A stretch of 64,000 bases of DNA, taken from contig PS015082.1 of the NCBI GenBank assembly GCA_048213135.1, positions 204,550-268,549 on the forward strand, read 5' to 3'. The DNA comes from Reclinomonas americana ATCC 50394. Lineage: Eukaryota; Jakobida; Jakobea; Jakobida. The notes beneath the pieces are model-generated. The model saw only the letters and a program-made list of their open reading frames with translations. It ran no database searches and was not told where the DNA came from. How positions within the stretch are numbered: position 1 is the stretch's first letter; each line of letters starts with the position of its first letter. Shown here piece by piece: positions 1-10,536 of the stretch. The position numbers were made by a program, and so were the translations under genes.

Positions 1-1281
1 AGCATCGCGAGGGTGAGTGGGTGGGTGGGTGAGGTGACGAGAGGCAAGGAGAGCACAAAAGCACGCACGGGGTGCCGTCGGGAGCGCGTGGAATGTAGAG
101 GCGACGCCGACGCGTGTCGACCAGCGGGTTGCACTTGCGCAACACCGCCAGCCACTCTTCGTCGTAGCTGAATTCGGGCATGTCGGGCGTCCAGGTGGAC
201 GACGGTCGCACCTCAATCACCTGCAGGAACTCGCGCATGGGCAGGCACTTGTCGAGGGCCAGGAACTTGGTCTCGGCTCCACTCGGGTGTCGCACCAACG
301 CCGAGAACTTGCAGTGATGATGTGCGGAGAACCAGTACCGAGGCTGCAGACGATGCAGCAGGTACTCGGAGGCCGGACTGCCAAACTGGTCGCGCTCAAT
401 CTGTTCGCTCAACCGCACTGGGTCAATCGCACCGCCTTTTTTTTCTTGCTGGAGAGCACATGTACGACGAAACATCTTCCCGAAAGAACGGCTTCTTCTG
501 CAACAGCCAGCTCTTGTTGCCGTACTCCCAGATGTTGCGTGGCCAGTCGTGCGAGAGGAACACATCCACCGGCCTTTTCACCTGTGCCATCTTGAAGATC
601 TCGAGCTCCCGCGTGTGATACATGGTGATCACGTCCTTGGGCGAGAACGGCGGAAACTCGTGCAGACCTGTGTGCAGTGCGCACCGGTCATCGACGAGAA
701 GGAGAGAAAGACAGACACAAGCTGCGCACCACTCTCAAACGTCCTCGAGTCGTAGATGCCCGAGAGACCGGCGATCCGCAACCCCCGAAAGTTGACCACG
801 CCCGACGCCCCAATGTAGTAGATACGCGGTGCCGCCCAGCCTCCATAGTACCTGCCATGGCAAAAGCTCACCAGTCACCAATCTTTTGCTCGACCGCAGC
901 GCACACATGAGCGACTCAACAGTTCCTTTTGGTGATTCGAGGCCTCGTGGTTGCCGCCAATGTACAGTGTGAGACACGGCGCCTCCAGCTCACCCGAGTA
1001 GTACTTGTAAAAGGTCTTCATGTCGCGGTACTTGGGCTTCAGATTGCAGCATAGCAAGTCGGTCTCGTTGCGAACGGCCTGCGTGCATGCATGTGAGAGA
1101 GAGACCGAGAGAGGAAGGAGACAAGATAGAGGAGGAGGCGCACTTGAAAGTCGCCACAGCAGATGAGCAGGTCGACATGCACACCGCGATGGTCGCGCAT
1201 GTAGCGAATGGACTCGTAGATCTCATCAAGGTCGCCGTGTGCGCAGCCCTCAATGGCAATCTGTGTGGCAAGTGTGCGTGA
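1..1281 (-). CDS. DBR1: RNA lariat debranching enzyme, both ends incomplete
   Basis: DBR1 is a nuclear metallophosphoesterase that cuts the 2'-5' bond of intron lariats after splicing. Exons read downward from about 1281. The phosphoesterase motifs appear in order: [12 protein letters not shown], then [16 protein letters not shown] near 940-970, SHDWPRN near 540, and SAHHHCKF near 320, followed by [10 protein letters not shown], the usual end of the catalytic core. Introns fall at about 1145-1080, 927-859, 734-684 and 474-410. The conserved start begins at residue 2 or 3 of the family, so exon 1 should hold only a few codons upstream of the acceptor near 1282; I could not fix its ATG. After the sequence encoding APDGTP near 80 a donor-like gtgcgtgc appears and no stop is seen, so the last exon lies left of the window. 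The gene is divergent from PIGK. Confidence 0.9.
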
Positions 1282-1423
1282 GAGAAGGAGCAGTGAAGAG
1301 AGAGAAAGGCGGGAAGTGGCAGCACGCAACTCGCACAGTGCGCGGCTCACTCTCACTCTCACTCATTGGATCACTCATTGTTCACAAAACGCAAAGTTGT
1401 CCTTGAGGACGACGACAAACATA

Positions 1424-2969
1424 ATGCGCGTTGCAGTGTGCGCCCTCGCACTCCTCCTGCTGTGCACTGTGGCACTGTGTGCTGTTGCGTGCCCTTACTC
1501 TTACTCACTCACGCCTTCTCTCGCAGCTCACACTTTGCACACAGTCAGCATCCTCCTCTGATCACACCTCCAACTGGGCGGTTCTCGTCGGCACCTCTCG
1601 CTACTTTTTCAACTACCGACACGGTGCCGATGCACTTGCATTGTACGCGTCTCTGCGACGCGCGGGCTTCCCAGACTCGCGCATCATTCTCATGTTGGCC
1701 GACGACTTTGCTTGCTCCACGCGCAATCCACACCCTGGAGTCATTCTGTCGGGCGCCGCACAGTACGCCACCTCTGCGTCGCTGAAACTCGCGGAGGGAG
1801 TCAGTCGGTGTGGGAAGGCACGCAGATCGCCGCTGTCGCAGGAGGAGAACACGGGTGAGGCGGATCTGCTAAGTGGTGGCTTGTACCCGGCGGATCTGGA
1901 GGTCGACTATCGCGGGTATGAGGTGTCGGTGGAGAACTTTCTGCGCTTGTTGACGGGTCGGTGGCCGGCGGAGACACCACTGTCGAAGCGACTGGGCAGT
2001 GACAGTCAGTCGAATGTGTTGGTGTACTTGGCGGGGCACGGTGGCGATCAGTTCCTCAAGTTTCAGGATGCGGAGGAGATCGACAGTCAGGAACTGGCCG
2101 ATGCGTTGCAGCAGATGCATCAGCGGCAGCGGTATGGGCGGCTGCTGCTGATTGTGGACACGTGCCAGGCCATGTCGCTGTTTGACAAGATCGACGCGCC
2201 GAATGTGGTGGCCGTCGGCAGCAGTTTGCTCGGGCAGAGTTCACTGGCCGTTGCGTGTTGTGAACGATGAGATAAGAGGGGAGAGGAGCAACAGGGACTC
2301 ATTCGTCGCGTGTTTGCAGTCGTGGGTGAGCGAAGAGCTCGGCACACCGATGCTCGATCAGTACACCAACAAGCTGGCGGCCTTCTTCGACATGTATATG
2401 GAGAAGCAGGATGTCACGCTGCAGGATATGGTGCGTGCTGGCAAAGTCGGTGAGCGGGTGGGTGAATGGTTTGGTATGCTCAAGGAATTCTTGTGTTTCT
2501 CGTCGCCTGGCAGGTGGATGTGACGAAGCGTGAGACGCTTACCTCCACGGTGGACGTGCGACACACGTTGCCGGTGGGAACCACCCTCTCCGATGTTGCG
2601 TTGAGACTGTGGAGACAGCCGCGGGCCATCGTCACAGCGACTCACACTCTCGCACACGTGCAGCTCATGTTTGCCGACTTTTTCGCTCACCGCGTCCACG
2701 CCAACACCACCGACACGGAACGCACGACGCTGTTGCCATCGACCCCGCCTCCACCAATGCCAGACGCGCCGGAAACAGAGTCGCCATCGCCGAGGACGAC
2801 GACGACAACTACAACAACTGCGTCGGAAACGACGACAACGGCAGAGACACGGGAGAGCCAGCAGCACCTGATGACGGTGATTGCCGTGGCGGCCTCAGCA
2901 TTGGCGCTGCTCTTGTCGGTAATACCCACCGGCAAGCCAAAGTTCAGCAGGGAAAGGAGAGACGAGTAA
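1424..2969 (+). CDS. PIGK: GPI-anchor transamidase catalytic subunit (GPI8/PIG-K)
   Basis: This is the caspase-like (C13) cysteine peptidase that cleaves the C-terminal signal of precursor proteins and transfers them to GPI in the ER. Exon 1 starts at ATG 1424 and encodes a hydrophobic signal peptide (MRVAVCALALLLLCTVA). It is spliced to 1527, then NWAVLVGTSRYFFNYRH follows, a family hallmark. The catalytic pair is visible: His in YLAGHGG and Cys in VDTCQA. A serine/glycine-rich insertion of about 35 residues precedes LEVDYRGYEV. Introns are at 2250-2319 and 2431-2513. A further 69-nt intron at 2595-2663 is likely, because skipping it places LMFADFF directly after the preceding domain as in homologues. 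The C-terminus has a Thr-rich stretch and a transmembrane segment ending in basic residues, typical of GPI8. The stop is at 2967-2969. Confidence 0.92.
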
Positions 2970-3027
2970 AAATCGAAGACAATTAGCGCGAGCTTGCCGC
3001 AAACCACTGCGAGGGTTTGTCATCGAA

Positions 3028-3902
3028 ATGCACGCACAGCTTGCGGTGAAGCGAGTGGCGCTTGAACTGGAGCAGCTGGCCACTGAGCCCCCACCAGGTG
3101 TCTCTGCGTACCCGAGCAGCGAGGAGAGTCTGTACAGACTGACAGCACGTTGTGTGATGATCATGCGAGTGGTCGTGCCTATCTCTCTCTCTTCTTACCT
3201 CTCTCTCACGCAGAGATCGATGGACCGCAGGAGTCTCCCTACGAGGGCGGCGTGTTTCGCCTGGACGTGAGCATTCCTGATCGGTCTGTGCATGTGAGTG
3301 TGTGCATTGGTTATCATCTCTCTCACTGTCGCACACACAGATATCCACTCGAGCCACCCAGTGTGCGCTTTGTGACCCCCATCTATCATCCCAACATTGA
3401 CTCGGAGGGACGTATCTGCCTCGATCTGCTCAAGATGCCACCATCGGTTTGTCAATCGTCTCACTTCTCCTGCTTTTCGTGTCCTTCTTGCCTGAGTGTG
3501 TACGTGTGACAGGGTGCGTGGCGACCATCGATCAACCTGTCGACGCTACTGTCGTCGGTGCGGCTGCTCATGGCGGAGCCGAACCCCGACGATGGTCTCA
3601 TGGGTGACATCACCGACGAGTACAGGAACAACCGTGCGCTGTTTCTGCGCAAAGCACGCGATCGCACACGGCTGCACGCCAATGGTGGTGGCGATGATGG
3701 TGCCGGGGGTGCGCAGGCGGCAGCCGACGAGTCGCGCAAGAGACCACTGTCGGCCATCAGCAGCAGCGCGACTGTTTCGGCCACCGCCGTCACAGCAGCA
3801 GTGTCAACTGTGCCAACGCCGTCGCCGCCGACAGCAGTTGTCGAAGAAGAGGAAGACGAAGACGAGGACGAGGACGCGCCACTCAAGAAGCGACGCAAGT
3901 GA
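3028..3902 (+). CDS. UBE2T: Ubiquitin-conjugating enzyme E2 T
   Basis: This is a 228-residue E2 enzyme in four exons: 3028-3148, 3214-3283, 3341-3446 and 3513-3902. All joins are GT-AG and keep the frame through conserved blocks. The UBC fold is complete: LATEPPPG, then [22 protein letters not shown], the [15 protein letters not shown] active-site block with the catalytic Cys, GAWRPSINL, and the UBE2T-typical [16 protein letters not shown]2T monoubiquitinates FANCD2/FANCI with FANCL in the Fanconi anaemia DNA-repair pathway. After the UBC core there is a disordered tail of about 70 residues that ends in an acidic run and KKRRK, a probable nuclear localisation signal. The start at 3028 matches the short N-terminal helix of the family. 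Confidence 0.93.
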
Positions 3903-3926
3903 AACAGGGAAGCAGACGTGATACAC

Positions 3927-5109
3927 TCATGACGGCTCCAGCAAGTGAGCAGCCAGTCGCACTCGTCGGTCGCGCGTCACATCGACCACCGCCAGCCGCT
4001 TGAGCAGGAAGAGATGATCGTCGTGAACGGGAAAGCTGCCGTCCAGCGCGATACCGTCGCCCTTGGCCTCCAACAGTTTGTCACACAGCTCGACCAGTCC
4101 CTGTGAAGACAAGTCAAGAGTCTGTGCTGCCAGTCCTTCTGTCTCACGCTGGACGCAACGGGCATGCCATCTGCTTGCACCTCCTCTGTCGCATCCACAT
4201 GAGCCGCAATCTCCTTCAGCTGCTCACGCAACACCGTGCGCCGTGCAAGAATCGCCTGTCGCATCTGTTGCACCTCGTCGCCACGCGTCGTCGTCATCGC
4301 CGACGGATTCGCCACACCCATGTCGGCCAGTTTGCGCTGCAGCTGCTGGCGGATCTGCTCGTGCTCCTCGCTGTACTGCTGCTCTCTGCACGCGCGCGCA
4401 CACACACGCCGCAATCGGCATCAGACGCAGACGAGGCGCAACGAGCGCACAACCAACGCAACAGTTCGCAGTCTCGCTGAGTGGCCTCTCGTCGTGCTCT
4501 CGACGCCACCAGTGTGCTCTGCAGCTCTTCCACCGCACGTCGCATCATCAGCATCGTCTCTGCATCGTCGCCGCTTGTCGTGCGTGAGCTCTCTGCGCCC
4601 ACACTGCGTCAACAAACACTGCACACACACTGCGTCAACACATCACTAGCAGTCACACACCTGCCGCCAGTGGATCGAGGCACTCCAGACGTGCAATCTC
4701 ACTGCGAATCGTGGCAATCGCTTGACCAGTGCGCGATGAAGGCTGGCGAGCAGGAGCGCTCCTCGACTGCACAGACAACACCGCGGTGTCACACACACAA
4801 CGAGAATGCACACGCGCGCGATTAAAAAACACGCGCGAACCAGTGATGACAACTGATCAATCTGCGTCTGCAGCTGCGCACACGACTCTCGCACACGTCT
4901 CGTCTCCGCGGCAATCGCTGCACCCTCCTCGGCATCCACCTGCGCAATGCACTGTGAGTGATCAAGTGAGTGCGCAGTGGTTTTTTCCGATCGCCAACCT
5001 CGTGGTGTCTCAGTTGCTGCAGAAGCGCAGTGTGCTTGGTGGAGCACACGCGCGACACACGCGCTGCGAGTGCTCGAGCGGCGAGAACACGCGCAGTGGG
5101 GTCGCCCAT
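3927..5109 (-). CDS. Coiled-coil protein, possible CENP-K-like kinetochore subunit
   Basis: Six exons chain in frame into a protein of about 290 residues: MGDPTARVLAAR.. at 5109, VDAEEGAAIAAE.. near 4940, a short exon with AIATIRSEIARLE near 4700, VEELQSTLVASRARRE near 4510, EQQYSEEHEQIRQQLQRKL near 4370, and a C-terminal exon from 4105. The middle is heptad-rich and strongly predicted to be helical. The last 40 residues (VHDDHLFLLKRLAVVDVTRD) form a non-coiled block that loosely resembles the conserved C-terminus of CENP-K, where a leucine-rich helix precedes an RIRL-like strand. That resemblance is weak and no other domain is visible, so the identity is only a suggestion. The start was chosen as the first in-frame ATG. 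The gene is head-to-head with the BTB gene, about 60 bp apart. Confidence 0.6.
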
Positions 5110-5170
5110 GCATGCAGTACAGAGAAAGGCTTTCGTCGATCGATCACGTGTCACTGTTCATCGCCTAGCC
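5110..5170. promoter_or_regulatory. Compact bidirectional promoter region
   Basis: Only about 60 bp separate the putative ATG of the minus-strand coiled-coil gene (5109) from that of the plus-strand BTB gene (5171). Any promoter here must be shared or must overlap coding sequence. A cgatcgatcacgtg segment includes an E-box-like CACGTG. No TATA box is evident. Confidence 0.3.
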
Positions 5171-7075
5171 ATGGAGCACTCCAGCGGCGTACACCACGTG
5201 CGCCACTCACTCTCTCTCTCCCTCACGCGCGCTGATGTTGACAGCCGCGTTCACTGACTATTGCTCGTGTCACACACGCAGTGGCAGTGTGCGGCGGAGC
5301 GATTGGCGGCGGCCAGTGCCTCTGCGATGCCTCTGTGGCCGGGCATGACGGAGGAGAGCAGTGGTGGGCGACGATCACGCGCTGCATCGCTCACCGATGT
5401 GGTCATTGTCAGTGGAGAGGTTGCTCTCTCTCTCTCTCTGTCTGTCGTGCCCTGGATCGATCGCTCACTGTGGGGTGTGGGTGGTGAACAGGAGGGTACA
5501 CGACTGCCGGCACATGCGGTGATTCTGGCCTCGCGCAACGCGTACTTTGAGGAGATGTTGTGTGGCAGTGGTTTGTTTGTTATTTTCGGCTGCCGCCCGC
5601 CCACCTGCATCGTCAAGGTCGCCCACTGTTGCGTGCAACAGACTGGGCTGAACGAGGCGCTGGTGAGGTCAATCGACGCAGTGTGCCGACGCCGGTCATG
5701 GTGCAAGTTCTACGCTTTCTGTACAGTGGTGCAGTGACGTTTGACAGTGAGACCCTGGTGCCACTGCTGGCGGCCTGCGATGAGATGCGCGTGGAGGAGC
5801 TGTTGGCGCACTTGCACGAGTTTCTGACGCATAGTCTGACTGCCGACTCGGCCATCGCTATCATGGTTGCGTCCGTCGAAGCGCCTGGGTTCGCATAGCT
5901 GATCGTTGCTCACTGCGTGCAGGAATCCGCCGACACGATGGGCCCGCGCTTCGACGAGCTGCACAAGCGATGCGCCGAGGTCGTATGCAAGAACGCCAAA
6001 GCGGCGCTGACGAGCAGGGCGTTTCAACGCTGTCGCGCCGACACACTCGGTGTCATTCTGCAACGCGACGACCTGATGGCCTCCGAAGAGGAAGTGTGGG
6101 ACAGCTTGGTGGCATGGGCCTGCGCACAGTGTCATGTGGCGTCGCACAAGGTCACCGAGTGGAACGACGAAGAGAAGCAGCGGTTACGTGAGATCCTGGA
6201 GGAGCCCGTGAAGCACCTGCGCCTGCCGTACATGCCAAAGTCGAGGTGAAACAGACCCACTCTGGGAATTCGTCTCTCCTGACTGTGTGTCCTCACTTAC
6301 GACAACAATGAGGCAGGGTGCGCGAAGTGTCCGTGAGCACACTGATCCCGGTGGAGCGTGTGCTGCAGTGGACAATATACCTGCTGGAACCGGAAGGAGC
6401 GGAGGCAGGGTCCATCCCTCGGCCTCGTGACGCGCATGTGGCCGCTCGAGTATCGTGCGTGTGGAGTCTGGATGCGACCGACAAGCACTCCTACTACGTG
6501 CCCAGTGCAGATGGGCGCACTGTTGTGTTCAATGCACCGTCGTCACAGTGGCGCGGCTTCATCTTGTCTCATCCCATTCAGTATCCGCGCGGAGGAGTGA
6601 TTGAGATTACGTGCGTACCATGAACGCAGCACGCACCTACACGATGTACACTGATTATTCGTGCGCAGGTGCAAGTTCTCGTTCACCAACACCAGCGGTC
6701 GATGCGCGTTTGTTGGCTTTGCTGCCGGTCATCCAGGAACAGCGGCTCTGATTAGAGACGATGTCTACGCTCACCCGAGCTTCAACCTTGTCAACTACAA
6801 CAGCAGTCTGCAGTCGACCACGAGTTTTCGCCATTTTCCGGTGCGCCGCCACTGCGTGCCTCCCCTTGGGTCACCCCGCAATGGAGTCATGGTCACTGAC
6901 GCCGTCTGAACAGGGTGGTACTCCGCTTGACCTCGAGCCGGCTGAGCTGCTGACATTTGTGGTGGACGCGCTCGAGCCGTCGCTGAGCGTGCGTACAACA
7001 GGGAATGCAGTGGTTGGTGACCTCTCAAGCGCTCACTTTGCAGTTGCCGTCGTCCCACTCACCTTCCACTATTAA
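5171..7075 (+). CDS. BTB/POZ-BACK domain protein
   Basis: Exon 1 is only six codons (MEHSSG, 5171-5188) and splices to WQCAAERLAAA at 5281. The BTB domain is split by introns: DVVIVSGE, then EGTRLPAHAVILASRNAYF, then VMVQVLRFLYSGAVTFDSE and LVPLLAACDEMRVEELL. A BACK-like helical region follows (QESADTMGPRFDELHKRC and EEEVWDSLVAWA), ending near 6245. The C-terminal third (about 6310-7075) is rich in aromatic beta strands, for example YYVPSADGRTVVFNAP, and may be a substrate-binding beta domain; I do not recognise it. BTB-BACK proteins usually act as Cullin-3 ubiquitin ligase adaptors, which is the likely role here. One junction near 5560-5633 is uncertain. The stop TAA is at 7073-7075. Confidence 0.75.
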
Positions 7076-7261
7076 TTACGGCAGAGATTTGACAGCATGT
7101 ACCCCGCGTGGCGTTTTCCAGACGAACTCCGCCTTTGCTTCGTGGGATTCAATCCGGCCTCGACATGTACGATAGAATCGGTGCGGGTGCTTTCAATCGG
7201 GAGATGACAGAAAACAGTAAAAGATAAAGCACTGTTGATAAGCAAGGCCACCAGCCCGACG

Positions 7262-9512
7262 TCACGGCGCCGCTGCTCCTCGTCGTTGATCAGGCAGTTG
7301 TTGATACCCTCCCTGATACTGGTCTGGTGCGCCGGCACCATTCGGGGCACCGTGAGCTGCCCCAGGAATCAACCTGACACGGTCATTCCGATTGTCGTTG
7401 ACGTACGGGTTTTCCTCGTCGGGTATCTGAGGTGGACGCAGGCCTCGAATCCAGGTTGCGCGGTTGTCCCGTTGTCGGCGGTCGCAGCAACAGCACCGCC
7501 ACATCCATCGAAGGCAACGGAAGCACGCACGGCAGCAGTTGCGAAGGTGCCGGCCGATCACGTAGAACACGGAGAAGATGGCCATGAACGCAGAGGTTCC
7601 CAATAGGGCCACCGAAACGATGAAGATGAACTGGTCGTGACTGTCGTAGAGCTTGACGAGCCAGATCAGGCCGGCGTTGGTGAACAGCAGCACAAGCATG
7701 CAGGCGTTGCACTTGTTCTCGACCTTGGCCTTGAAGTTATCCATCTGCTTCTGTGTGGTATTTTCGAACATTGATGACTCTGTGGTGGCGCGGCTTCCTG
7801 CATCATCGCAACAGCCGTCAGTAAGCCGCTGCGAAGCATTGCTGGAGATGAAACTCACCCCATGACAGATCGTGCAAACGCGCCACACCGTACGTCGTGA
7901 ACCCCGGAACGAAGGTGGCCACAAACGAGTAATATGGCACCAGTGCCACAAGCATGCGCAAGAACGAGCTTGGCGAGTTCAACAGCGCAACAACGTAAGG
8001 AGCAGCTGCAAACCCAACGGCAATGTAGAACAGCAGTCGGTCGTCGCTGCCAATGTTGTTGATGACGAAAGCCGTGATCGTGAACGCAGTTGTCAGCGTG
8101 TTGAAGATGAACAGTAAGCCAAACGTTCCCATATCCACCGCCGGCGACTTCATGAAGCGGTTGACGACAGCAAATACCAGCCACACTGCCACGTAGAGCC
8201 AGTAGAATAACTGCCGGAAGATGTCGTACATGATGTTGGTGTTGGCAGGGAACATGACGGGGAGACTGTAGGCCAGGGCGATGAGGACCATGGCCGGCGA
8301 GTGGTACGTGATGAAGCTGGTGATGAGCTGGCACAGTAGGAGGAAGTACGTGAAGGCCTTCTTGTACCACACCAACTTCGATTCGACAATCATGCTGGGC
8401 GACATGACCGTCAGGTACATGAGGCAGCAGATGGCACCGTTGTTCCAGCGACGGCGCTGGTAGATGAACGACTCGATGCTGGTCTCGGCCTGGAAGTAGA
8501 AGACGGCGTCGGGTACCCAGGCAGTAAACGCCTGCGCTGATGCGTGCTTCAGCACCAGAGCAAAGCTGAGGATGCGATCTGCGCAGTCAGGGGTGGTGGT
8601 GAGCCGCGTGGTCTTCTTCGCATAGAGAAAAACAGCAAAGTGTGCGAACCTTCGGCATTGCGGATGTTGGCCTGCATCAGACTCGTCTTGTGGATCTCCT
8701 CCTCAATCGTCTCAAAGTAAAATGGAAGGACGTCGTCTTGCACACTGCGATCCGAGTAGCGAATCATGCAAGCGGGTCCTGGTAAGACTGGTAGAAGTGA
8801 GCCAGTGGCAAACGCTGCCATCTGCAAGTTGCACGAGCTTTCCACATCGGCAACCTGCACCATGCGCAGGAACCAGCCGGCGGCACCATCGGTGGACCTC
8901 TCCGCCTTGGCGGTCATCACACGTGGTCGGCCAGTGGCTCCCACGCAGTTGGGGTTGCGTACCATGTACTCGACAAGACTGACCAGACAGCGGTCGGAGA
9001 AGCCAGTACCACAGTCACTGGAGAAGGCGAGATGTGGCTGGTACTCTCGGCAAGCTCCGTCGTAGAACCAGCGGTGCGAGTTGTGCTTGCGCCTGTTGCC
9101 TTGCTTGACCACCAGTGTCACGTATCGACCGAGCAGCATGCCGTGCGGCACGGGGGCCGACACGTAAGCGTCAGGTGCGTTGACTCCTGGAATATGCCGT
9201 ACATACTCGATGACACAGGTGCGCCGTGCCATCTCGGACCCTTCTTTGGCATCCGACATGAACTCTCGCCAGTCGTAAATACCGTGGAACAAGGAGCCAA
9301 GCACACGTTTCATGGAGGTCGACATGGCGCCCCAGCCGTCTTGCACAATGCAAAAGCGCTGTTCGACCTCGTCTGGCAAGCCGCGCTGATTGAGCACGAG
9401 CTGTTGCAGGGTGCGGATCATCTCGTAGCCTTCCTCGTTGTAGGCACAAATGAGCGACAATAAGCGCAACGCCGCTGTCGCCCACTGCATGGGTGCAAAG
9501 TATTGCACACGC

Positions 9513-9600
<88 letters not shown>

Positions 9601-10019
9601 GGTGTTGTTGTTGGTGGTGTTGTTGTTGTTGTTGTTGTGGATTCTGGTTCCCGTTGCCACCCGCAGCAGGCGCACCGTTAGGCAGCTGGCGAAAGTTCAC
9701 GACTTCGTCCACGCCCTCTTCGTTCTGTCGTCGGCGCGCCGGAACGTGCGGCTTGTAGGCGTCGTTGTAGCGTGTAATTGAGAGAAACACGCCGGCTTGG
9801 TCTGCCACCGGAATGAGCACGCGCGAACCGCCAGGTACATCATGCGGGAGCCCCGATGCGATCGGCCATCGGTCTGGAAGAGGGGCGTCCGCACCTGTTG
9901 CGTGAAACGTGACGAGAGTATGACAATGAGAACGACATGACGACGAATGTATTCAGCCGAAGCTTACCAGCAGGGGCGCCAGCAGCTGCTGCAGCCGCAG
10001 GTGGAGCTGCTGCAGCCAT
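7262..10019 (-). CDS. Chitin synthase (GT2), tandem copy A, signal peptide out of frame
   Basis: Four exons: 10019-9968, 9894-8650, 8578-7859 and 7797-7262. Catalytic-domain hallmarks of chitin synthase are present: CAYNEEGYE, IVQDGWGAM, NSHRWFY, SSDCGTG, AEDRIL (formed across the 8650/8578 splice), QRRRWNNG and DLSWG. Several membrane helices follow QRRRW, and a Cys-rich cytoplasmic tail ends in GAAAP. The enzyme adds GlcNAc from UDP-GlcNAc to chitin at the plasma membrane. A 30-residue polyglutamine run (9512-9601) lies before the catalytic domain. Unlike copy B, the hydrophobic leader just upstream is displaced by one base from the downstream frame and no ATG lies in front of it. The first usable ATG is therefore at 10019 (MAAAAPP). 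It is about 90% like copy B over the catalytic and membrane parts. Confidence 0.85.
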
Positions 10020-10159
10020 CCACTCTCCACAAAGGCAACGAAAGAGACAAACACGACAGACAACAACAACAACAACAACAACAACAAGCCGCTAGCCTTG
10101 TTTGTTACACAACGCGGCACATGTTAGAGAGCCGGGAGTCGATCATGTCAGCCGTGATC

Positions 10160-10510
10160 ACAGTGTAACCCACACACACCGGCGGTGGCGGTGTGTTCGT
10201 TTCCCGGCAACAAGACGACAGTGAGGACCTCACAGCGATGCATGCACATTACTGACACAATCATGCACCGATGAGGCGACCATCGCGATCGCCGCGATGC
10301 ACCTCACACACCATCATACGTCGTCATGGCTGCAGTGCGGTGGCACAGCGATCCCACGCATCGTCAACTCCGCGCGTACTTGATTCTTTTTTGTGTTTCC
10401 CGCCCGCGAGCGCGCGCTATCGTCATCAATCATGATAGCAAGAGAAACGCCCGAAGTATGCAGCGCAGTGGATCTAAAGACTGTATTAAATGATACGAAA
10501 CACTGCTGAG
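10160..10510. other. Spacer between chitin synthase copies
   Basis: No credible coding sequence is present. The spacer holds the 5' flank of copy A with its upstream element (about 10232-10415) and, near 10480-10510, the AT-richer 3' flank of copy B, including ttaaatgatacg. Confidence 0.6.
10232..10415. promoter_or_regulatory. Shared upstream element, copy 1
   Basis: The core reads atgaggcgaccatcgcgatc, followed by gatgcacctcacacaccatcat, catggctgcagtgcggtggca and a tail with tttcccgcc. Related copies occur at about 13530-13675 and 16700-16878. This copy lies about 220-400 bp upstream of the chitin synthase A start. Each copy lies about 130-400 bp upstream of a minus-strand gene, which suggests a promoter or enhancer module. 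A degenerate mobile-element relic is the alternative. Confidence 0.55.
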
Positions 10511-10536
10511 ATTAAAGCAAGGCCACCAGCCCTACG

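Noticed and set aside
9450-9781. Plus-strand open frames of poly-Cys, poly-Val or poly-Leu
   Set aside because: They are antisense readings of the (GTT)n/(CAA)n tract coding for polyglutamine in chitin synthase A.
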